From NCBI GenBank assembly GCA_940671915.1, contig CALNVZ010003435.1, forward strand, positions 4,070,787 to 4,134,786: a stretch of DNA of 64,000 nt, given 5' to 3'. Under the pieces are notes generated by a model. It ran no database searches. It was not told the origin of the DNA and was given only the letters and a program-made list of their open reading frames with translations. This DNA comes from Paracentrotus lividus (Eukaryota > Echinodermata > Echinoidea > Camarodonta > Echinidae). Within the stretch, counting starts at the first letter, position 1. Each line of letters opens with the position of its first letter. The position numbers and the translations under genes are program-made. Positions 53,860 to 64,000 of the stretch are shown in pieces.

Positions 53860-56800
53860 ACACAAACCAACGGAGAGCACGAGAGACAGAGGATATAATG
53901 ACGACTGAGACCTTTGAGTGACGCAAGGGCGGTGTCCGCTTACAAATAAAAATAATACGATAAACATAATTAAAATATATCAGAATAACTACATATGGAT
54001 CTCTCTCGGTATATTGCTTGATACTCCAAATTTCTTTGGGCCACACACAACGTTCGACAACACTGAACCTCTGGCCTCCACCTAAGGATTACTATATATC
54101 GTAACTTACTATCTGAGAGAGCGCACAGAGCACAACAAAGCTAAAAAATCTGAAAGAAAATCGTACTAAATTACACAAATACATCCCACCCAAACCCCCC
54201 ACACCAAAATTAAAAATCAAAAAACGATCCCACACAGCATTATAACCATGACGCGAGGATACTCACCAGGGACCGAAGTAAAAATAATTATATTCGACTA
54301 TCGTACCCACATTCTTACATGCTCAGACCTGAGGTAGTCGAACGTGCACAAATAATTTAGATTACTAGAATACCCCAATTTAGGATTTCCTCCTCGTATT
54401 GATATCAGATTACGAAACCATCCACCAGCTCAATAATAATACCTCTATTACATTACACGTAGACTCTGGTGGCTTTAATGTTCATTTCTGCGCTAATACA
54501 GCGTCACGTTGATATTCATGATCAAGTGAGATATATCTGTATAAAGGGACGAAATCACTTAGAGATATTAACTTCATAAGGGCACTCACTACCCTTATCT
54601 CGGGTGAATGATTAAACATTTCACTTCTAGCAAAGCAGAGGTACGATATGTATGCTAATCTCTATCAGCGCGCAACACGCCACAAGTCACGAGCTATAAT
54701 CTCGCCTATCACACTTCCTTCATGGCTAGGACTAACTAAACTCAGAAGTACAACGAAAGTTCAAATGCTAAGGAACCTATGTTTTCGTAAACATTTGAAA
54801 AATGAGAAGTATTACTAGCACTAAGTCTACGCTATCCAAATACTAGTCATATATTTATTGAGTATAATATACACACATGACCGATCACGAATGTACTCCG
54901 CTTGTATTAAAGACCTCCATATATCCACAACACTATTCAAGACACGAAGCACTAACTATTGACCGATCCTTAAGCATTCGGTAACCTCTGACCATTAGTT
55001 CTGTCGCTGATCCTAGCAGATTAACAAAAACACACTCACACACTCATCTAGGCTTAATCGTATTTGACACCCGATACCTCCCTTATAAGAATCAATAGCA
55101 CTCACTGTCAAGATTGTGTAAATCTAGTAGACAAATAGGAGCCCGTCAAGGTCTAAAAATTAACAAGAACCGTCCATAATTCACACTACCCACAAACACA
55201 CGATACTCCACGAACATTATGGCGAGCTGCCATTTATACCATAAAGTCCTATTTAATACGTAGCATCATATATTACCTAGATCTTTCACGCACAATTATG
55301 AAAGGTAAGTACGAAATAGTGGTACTTAAATGCACGGTATCTTGATTCAATTTATGATGCCAGATCTACAGAAGGTTCCATCTCACCATAATGACACACT
55401 CCCAGGGACTAAGTTACATACCGTCTCCCTAATATACTGATAAAACTATCTACTGTGCGCACTCTTCCGCTATATATGAGTTCTCATAGCAAAGATTTAA
55501 TAATATATATTCCGATTGATAACTGCGCAGGCTATCTCAGTTCATATCATTAGAAGATCTTTGTACTTCAGGCTTGGTTCATTAGATCAAATTAATTGAA
55601 AGGCGAGTTCATTTATACTATATCCAGACATGTAAGAACAGATTAAATCTCGGCTTCCGACGTGATCACTTGAAAGTGTAAATCAGAGAGGTCTCTACCT
55701 CCGATGTTCGCAATCCTGCTCGTCCAGATAACTCACACGCCAACGTCTTCGTCACCTCACTGAAATACTTAGATTTGCGATAATATGGTTTATTTCTAAG
55801 TAAATAAGATATAGCATAATCAAGACACTCAATAATAACTCTAAATATAGCATATGACATAAGGTTACTATATAAATTCATAAAGGACTGTATGTACTAT
55901 TAACCATGCCTCTCACACCTGCCACTAACACTGCACCTATTCATCTCACAATTACGAAATCTAGCCATACACAAATCAACAATCATCAACCACATGAATG
56001 ATCAATATGATGAACTGTATTATAAACAAGAACTTACACATAACGCTACAGAAAGAATATTTGATATTATCAGCAAGCACTATAATGCTATATCGCTAGC
56101 ACAAAGAGTCCGCACATTAATTAGACACTAAAAATAAATATAATAGTATTTTATAAACAATTATTGTTGTAAAAACAAAATCTAACAATCAATCCCTAAC
56201 TCTTAGCAATCCATACACAGACTAATATGAAGACACAATAAAAATACAGCGTCAGAAAGATCATACAACTTTATCATGTGTATCCAGTTTTAAACACACC
56301 AAATATAGTAATAAGTCAAACATAGAAACCTCTAAATCGAATTCTCTTCCTTATCTCTATTCTTAATTATTAGGAGTGAGAATCTATCAACAAACTGTTA
56401 TTTTTAATATATCACTTCTCTGTATATTCATCACTCCTATAGATGACTAACATAGCAAGAAATTACATAGCTAGATATACTATAGTAATAAAGGTAAAGC
56501 ATTGCGTATTAAAATCTAGGTTGACGCAATTCAGACTAGCATCAATCTATCCTACTCAGAGGAAGCCATACTATACACGTAGAGTTTTTTCACACAATAT
56601 CTATATATTGCTTAGTAATGAAAGGCTATTTTTGATTACGGAGGGAATTTAGAATGAATATTTCTTATGCTAAATATTCGGGGGTCATATTGTTTAATCA
56701 ATTTGTATGTTTAAGTAAAAGAAATGGATTTCGTCTTTTCAGGTAAACATTTGCCATGATAGCTGTGTTGGCTATTCAAACAAAATCTGTGGAGATTCGA

Positions 56801-59800
56801 GGTGTCTGTAAGCACAATCTGGCTTGTGGAATTTTTTGGGCGGACTAAATCTGAGAGCTGACACAAAGGACTAGGGCCAGCGGAACGGAGGTATTAACAA
56901 TTAATTCAATTTAGGGCGTAAACTTATGCTGGACAAGCTTTGCTGAATTAAACAAACTCCAAGCACACTCTCACGCAATCAGAAATATACACACGAACAC
57001 ATACACCAAATACTCATTACACCACTCTGAAGATCAATAAATCTTACGGATTATTACTTCGTATCCCACTAATATTGACATCTATTCTCTCCGGAACGGA
57101 ACACACTCCTTATTTATACTCTACTTTGTTATGAATGAACATATTTATATGATTTCATTAATCCTCGGGCGAAATGAACACTTTTTTATTTTCGAGGACG
57201 TAGTTAAGCTCTCACTTACGGATCATCGCAACAACATAAGACAACAATACATCAGTTAAAGTAGACGACATGAGACATGAATTAAAGCAAATGTCTACAC
57301 TAACATTCAAATCACTTACGTCATTTTACAGGACACAGAAAATAGGATTCGAGCCTATCATAAGCACAGAAAAGCCTTCGACAATCAATTGAGACCACCT
57401 ATACGAGAGAAGACCCACATATACAGCCTATCCCGATTCTATTTATTTCAACCTCTGACTCATATAATATATATAAACCATAATACCAAAATAATAATAA
57501 TAATAATTATTATATACCTCATATTAACACTCCAATCAATATACAGTATACTCTCATAATTACATTCCAATAACCTATCACATAACTTATATCCAAAGTA
57601 ACTATTATAAATAATCAATATATAGTACCGGCGACATCAAATAATCAATCAATAATTAATAACTATAACAATCATACTAATAACAATACATATAATTATG
57701 ATAAGTAACTATAATACTCAATCAATCAGATATCATAATTAAAATAAATAATAAATAATATACATAATAATAGATTCAATTAATACTAAAGTTGACGCAT
57801 ATTCCCTAATATAGCAGCCTAATATGACACAATTTTCATCTCACACTGTACAGCAAGACTATTACATGTACTCATATTAATCCGTAATAAGATACCATCT
57901 ACATCCGAGATCATAATACGGACTATCTTGATCATACATTATACTGCACTCCTTACCTGATCCAACAGTACTCTCCAAAAGGAATCATCATATTTCAACG
58001 ATACACCATGGCATCCACCTCCAATCACATCCACGTAAATTATCCACTTACAATCCACTTAGAAGTACCATCACTTAAAACATATATATCTCTAAGACAC
58101 TCTGGGGCAGCTGGTCAGGTAGTCATAACATAGTAAGACAAAAAACGACTACATGATCCTACCTCATTTATAGGATCCATAAGTTCATGACCAGCATTGT
58201 GGTGCACTCCTTGCCAACTAATCTCGAATACGGTTATAGACGTACAATATAACACAATAAAAGTAGACCCTCGAATAAAAATATACCAAAAAAGTAAAAT
58301 CTGCATCGCATAGACAGCGTAGATTATGTGATACTGTCATTGTCAAATCGAGGAGAACCACGTATACGCAGATAGAAGATCCACCAGTACTCTAAAGACT
58401 GAGAAACAACTTAATAAATACTAAAACATATCTCTAGGTCCAATAACTTTCATATCTCTCTCGTCTGATTATCCTGGTTCTAAAAATCTATCAAAAACAC
58501 CTTCGATACATCTTCACACACTTAATTTTGCTCATCGTACATAAATATGACCGTCTGAACATGTAATACAAGTACGGACAATATAATTACATAAAAGAAG
58601 TATAATTTCGGCGAGTGATTACTTTTTATCAGGCTCATAGAATATTTTTTATTTCCGCGCCGGAGACATTATCACGCGACCGTCTGCACACTCAGTTCAT
58701 CGGATCGCAATATCACACAACCGAAGACTCACACGATTATATCCTACCCGGTCATAGCCATCGCATGGCTTTGTTTATTGGACCGTCTATTCATTCCCGT
58801 ACACTCCTAGTTGTGATGTTGATTTACACTGGCTTTGATTTAATAGCATTCTATATATGTAAGAGCGAATAGACGAATACCATCAACATATCTCTTAAAG
58901 CCGACTCACTAGAAAAAAATTTTGCCGACATAGTCGACAATTGACTCACCAACCTGCCTGTGCTACATTAAAACATGACAAGTATTCAATTAATCCACCA
59001 GCAGAGATCAGTGCGCGGAGGCTCATACCCAGCATTAAACACTAATTGTCAATTATCTACATATAATCGGGTGGGGGAGACTAGGGGGAGGACTATTCCG
59101 TGGTGGAACAGCTCCACTTATTACAGACCTTGACTTAGTCTATCTGGACAGTGCCTACACTCTGTAGAGCCTCAATAATTCCAGGTCATTTAACATCTCT
59201 ATAACTGGGGCCTAGAGAATAATATGATTGTCACTGACCGGGAAATAATAAACGACAACCTACACCCTACATAAAGGAAGAACCATCAGTATTGGTATCG
59301 ACAACACTCCGTAATACTAGAGGCATTACAAAAGAGGGACGTAGAATTAAATAAATATCACCTTCATTACTCTAGAATCTATTCAGCTATTTAAACCATC
59401 AGAGTTCAAAGTCCATTCAGATCAATATATTTACACACAAGTTATAAAAACGTGTTAAAGGAAGTAAAAGCAAGTTTTAATACTACAACGTATAACAGAA
59501 GATCATCAGTCACAATTAATACTCTTATAGATTACAATAACCATTTCATCTATCTAAAATTATTAAAATAGTCTTCACTCTATACTGTAACAACCAAAGT
59601 ACTCTGACTATAGTAAACGAACAGCACTATCGACAATACTAATATTATTAACAAGTTTTTATATTTATATTCCTTAAGTCTACCTACCAGAATTATAATA
59701 TAAAACGTGATCAGAGAAATTCTAAAATAGGCATTCGTGAGGTGGGCGCAAACAGTATCTTTACTCTAAAGAATTTTTGCGCAGGACCTACATCTACTAA

Positions 59801-62800
59801 TCATATACTATATCACTATTTCAAAGACTATAACAAAATGGAACTCACACGCACTTCCCTGATAAAGATACACTATAGATACTATACAGAATCCATTATA
59901 TGCATAGTACTGTTAGACACAGTAATTGTCACAATACCACAAGTATTATACATATCAATTAATAAGCACTCTGCTATATTAATTAGTACTAGATCAGACC
60001 GTATCGATTACATTCAAAGCAACGCACGCAATATACAATCCATCAGGAATACCCCACCTCCCACAATCATAAGTTTTATATAAATATCTTTATACTGTCT
60101 AGCATATTTTCAGACAGCCAAGGTTATTTATAGACAATATCCACCAATTTCTGTTAAAAACGAGAACATATTCTTAAGCCAATTGAAACGAAGCCGCACC
60201 GTTTTCATTCCATATTTGCCAGACAATACATCAAACAAATCCTAACACCAAATATATTAAGCAGCTTTTATTTTATTGTTGAATGAAAAGATTCGAATGT
60301 TAAATATTTTAGAAACAGAACAAGGAGCCGTCTGTTATCACGATTGCTGGCGCTTGCCTTCCAGCTCAAGACATTATCATAGGCGTATCGCCGATTCTGA
60401 GATATCTTGTTTCTGTATAAATACACTGAACTAGTCCAACGCCTCACATACAAATAATAAGAGTCAAAAAAAATATCGATTTCACCTTTAAATGTAACAG
60501 ATATAGTGTTAGCATAAGATTGCCACTAATCGCATTATATACAGGTGAGTACAAAACACTCGGCTGAATCAAAAATGTCGTCTTATCTATTCTGCGCCAT
60601 CAATAACCAGTTGAAGCAAACTTCCCACTAGAACGTATTTTATACTCTTCATTATGTCTCTGATTGTCCAAGAGATCACAAATTACATAACTCCTCGGCG
60701 TGGATCAGAGGCTAATATCTCACCACTTACTATTTACACAATTTCATTCTAACATGTCGGTTACTATATACAACACTTCAAAGGCATTCATATTCGAAGC
60801 AGAGATCAATAATTATCTCAAACCTTAACAACCAAAAATAGGAATCTTCTCCAATATTATCGCTCAGTAGTATTCACTTTTAAATCCATCATTCAGCACT
60901 CGTTGACGCTCCATTGGGTCATACCAAGTCACATATCGTCTATAATATAGTAATGATTTATAAATACTACCACAGATCCACCCTCGAAAACCGCGTATTC
61001 CGTCAATCGAATATTCTGTCGCCTAATCAAATGATTGAATACACCTAACAATTTTTAATCTTAAATGTATATCTTCATCTCTCGAATTATAATAGTAAAT
61101 AGCCACCGACTTAACTAGTTATAATATTATCCCTCCTTACAAGATATACTATACTATCCACTTATTCCATTATTCGTGTCTCTTGCTACTCTATATGATA
61201 ATATATCACTGTCTCTCCATTTTAATATAATCTTAAATCACTTATATCAAAATTTCACATCCTATACAAAGTTCCAATTTTATAGTGGCCTACACCAATA
61301 AAGTTAACTTCTCCACTACCTCTCATTGCATACTCACCTAGAGCGTCAGTATCAACTTAACCATATAACAAAAATTCTGAGCACGCAAAAACAGCACGAT
61401 TACTCTGAAACTACTCACGCTACTAATTCCTCCCATACTCTACAAAGGATAACCTAAATACGACAATCATTATACGCAGAGCTTCCACTGATCTAGGAAG
61501 ATGATCACCATTAATACTGACACACACATAAATGCACTGCTAATTGTAGCTGCAGACTTACCAATAATATATCACTAAAATATTCTGGTCTAGAGATCAA
61601 GTCATTCATATGACACACATTATTCGCAACGCTCCCTTCACTTATCTATAATTGACACAATTATGACACATAGATAACCATCAGCATAGTATGATCAAAC
61701 ATGAAACTATCAATATAAAAATATGTATCAATGAGAACTCAAAAAATTAAAATATCATATACTAAATTGAGAGATACCCCCTCAAAACACTCTTACTCAC
61801 CATCCTACACTCACATTGTGACATCATCAAATTTTACATCAGGGTAAAAAATGCCCAAGCTATGATATATTACACAGTATTAACCTTGTCTAGTTTATAT
61901 CCAGATCAATAATCTTCCTTCACGAAAAAAGATATACGAGCTAATCCAGATGACCTACTCAACCTACTCATCAGACGAATATTAATTCGTAATTCAGTTA
62001 TATACATCTCTATAACACTCAGTTATGGTCCAGCTACCACAGTCAAGGAACACCTAGGTCACCGGCCTCACCCCCCACAGGTCGACCGTCCAAAGAAACA
62101 TGAGAATTGCATATATATATCACGCCAGTAGGCAAACAAACATATTACCCTGCTGGCGCCATATTACCTACAGTAAGTACACAAACAAGAAAAAAGGAAC
62201 ATAACTAAAAAAATCGAAACCATTATTAGACAGAAAACAGCCTATATTGTAATTAAAAATATTCAGGCTTTACTATAAAAACCTATATCCAAAGCACCAA
62301 GAACCTTCTCGCTCAGATATCGTACTTAGACCCAATACATTTGTCTAAATATCTTACTTAACTCGATCCTATAACACGAAATCTTTCTTCTGTCTCTTTC
62401 TTGTCTTTCTCTTTTTTGACTACTCGAATTATATATATTCTAATATAGACCACTCTACAGATCCAAAGTACCAGCCGTCAGATAGAGTATTCACACAGCG
62501 CGTACTACGCGCTGGACAAGCTCGACCAAGACATTAGGACTCATTATAATAGTCATCAACATATTAAAATCAATAAGATTAAGAAGATTAGAGGAGATAC
62601 ACCAGCTATACAGTTTATATAAACATTACATATGGAAAAAGGAAAAGGAGGAGAGAAACGGAGCAAAAAGCCTATTAACAATACCTATATATATATATAT
62701 TCTAAATTTTAGGCACACAGGCGTATCACGATCGGTCATCACGATATCCCTGTAGAATATCCATGAGATGCACACACATACCTCAAAGCGGGGCAAGTAT

Positions 62801-63440
62801 CGGAGAAAAGGTAGCACAGCCACATCACATATTCATTAAGCCTATTTCATCAGAATCTATTGTTAACACTATTTCTCACCGTCTACAACGATCGGTCAAG
62901 GCACTTCTTACTCAATCAGATCATATTTAAACAATTTGATGTAAATTCTCTTGCTATTCTTATCTTACTTAATTATCAGAATATAAGATCCGCAGCCTTA
63001 GTCGAGAAATATCCACCCGCGACGATCTCTCGCATTTGATATATTGATTTGATCTGTGATATTTATTCTCTATACTTTACACATCGATCAGACACACAAT
63101 TCTATACCACATAATAAACCTCAATCATAAAGCACTCATACTACACATCCAGATACACGTAACACCTACTCACAATAACTATTAGTATCATACATTGGCT
63201 ATATTACTATACAACAAAGTATACTACATAATATTATACCACAAGACAATTAGAGATGTGCTCAATATCAAGCGATACTGCATATGAGAATAGAGTAGCT
63301 TGTAACATAGCTGCCGGATTGCAGGCATAGGAAATCGCAAATCACTAAAAATCAATAACCCTTCCGGCGCATCAAGAGGTACTAATATTCTCCGGCCACA
63401 GCGCGCTCACACAATATCAGAATAATCCGTCAGAAGAATA
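53860..63440 (+). repeat. Direct, most corrupted pass (A'') of block 38.6–44.9 kb
   Basis: Landmarks run in the same order as block A: 53,930 (CAAGGGCGGTGTCCGCTTAC), 54,597 (TATCTCGGGTGAATGATTAA), 54,721 (CATGGCTAGGACTAACTAAA), 56,640 (GAGGGAATTTAGAATGAA), 58,763 (CATGGCTTTGTTTATTGG), 59,704 (ACGTGATCAGAGAAATTCTA), 61,832 (TTTTACATCAGGGTAAAAAA) and 62,282 (CAAAGCACCAAGAACCTT). It is about 1.5 times as long as block A because of many short insertions. No coding content should be inferred. Confidence 0.8.
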
Positions 63441-64000
63441 CTACAAAGATTTCTGCTCTTCACTTCATTATACATCAATGAGGCGGGGGGGAGAGAGCTC
63501 AGAGGCGGTCAGAGAGACTGGAAGTAATTACTGTCTGATTATTGTATATCTCATGGCCATCGCAGTTATTCGTCAATTAAAAATACTCGAACTTCTTACT
63601 ACACTAAGAATGCACAATACACGACATATCGTACCAATACAAGGAATTTAGTAATTGCAAAAATTGTAATAAAAAACACAGTAACTAGTCAAAATTATCA
63701 CCTAACAATAACAAACCACAACAAAACAAACCAGCTTGTTATATAATACAGGTTCAAAGACAACAAGACAATACAATACACGATGTCTCCCGCATCAGTC
63801 CTGATGCTCTATCTTCTCAATTGAAATTATCACGCAGCACTTTCAGGATCATATGAACCAGGTACTCTATCACCAAGATTCCGTTCACACCATCACTATA
63901 TATTTTTTTCTTTTTGCGAGTAATGTGAAAGTAAATAAATATACACCCAGATATATACGCTGGACCTTAGAGACCTACACGAGTAGCCGTAAAATAAGAG
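63441..64000 (-). repeat. Second turn-back: inverted image of about 46,060–46,470
   Basis: After 63,440 the sequence follows the reverse complement of the loop: the G run at about 63,485 (image of the C run at 46,450), CTATCTTCTCAATTGAAATT at 63,811 (image of 46,209–46,229) and TTTCTTTTTGCGAGTAATGT at 63,907 (image of about 46,140–46,160). Confidence 0.75.

Noticed and set aside
53517..62823. Several 60–113-codon ORFs in the last 11 kb
   Set aside because: They lie in corrupted images of non-coding repeats and have no counterpart in the clean block.
46470..64000. A large natural inverted duplication (palindromic amplicon) of 38.6–44.9 kb
   Set aside because: Copies degrade progressively with insertion-type noise and alternate orientation, which fits one raw read better than independent genomic copies. 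Kept as a finding about assembly, not biology.

Overview
The window is animal nuclear DNA: it is AT-rich, its genes are split by GT–AG introns, and most of the non-coding sequence is small fold-back elements, SINE/LINE tails and microsatellites. The protein sequences and repeat content (very common TAGGCCTA-type words, long-TIR MITEs, GGGGTAAGTTGAGCC elements) suggest a marine deuterostome, most plausibly an echinoderm such as a sea urchin. That assignment is inference. There are no prokaryotic features, CRISPR arrays or rRNA genes.

Layout. 1–6.6 kb is mostly intergenic: a possible terminal exon of an unidentified charged protein (1655–1837), a tRNA-Met-derived SINE, a GC-ended MITE and a long TTTA microsatellite. 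6,612–13,991 (+) is a complete seven-exon gene for the 26S proteasome lid subunit Rpn8/PSMD7. 14–17.5 kb is gene-poor with two MITEs. 17.5–37.1 kb is a tandem segmental duplication of about 8–11 kb. Each unit holds one seven-exon minus-strand gene of the ABHD4/ABHD5 alpha/beta-hydrolase family (20,592–24,738 and 28,542–36,751). The copies share every intron position and phase and a TGACGTCA site 80–95 bp upstream of the ATG, but each carries its own lesion. Copy 1 has a 111-bp in-frame tandem duplication covering the end of exon 6 and its 5' splice site. Copy 2 has an in-frame TAA near the end of exon 5. The units have also been invaded differently: unit 1 by a GGGGTAAGTTGAGCC element beside a 1.27-kb perfect-looking palindrome, unit 2 by a 1.85-kb TIR element that splits a 150-bp tandem array.

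37–44.9 kb is accessory repeat DNA: three MITEs, a fold-back element made of TCCGAAAATGAA-type units, retrotransposon 3' ends with microsatellite tails, and a second copy of the 1.8-kb TIR element.

From about 44.9 kb the sequence is probably not a faithful chromosome. The block 38.6–44.9 kb recurs inverted at about 46.5–53.85 kb, then again in direct orientation at about 53.9–63.4 kb, and then turns back once more. Each pass is longer and noisier (roughly 6.3, 7.4 and 9.5 kb), with scattered small insertions. This is the pattern expected of an uncorrected single-molecule read with missed hairpin adapters built into a gap. ORFs beyond about 47 kb should not be treated as genes. The intervening 45–46 kb contains one convincing-looking terminal exon (45,091–45,165) with no upstream partner in the window, which fits a misjoin nearby.
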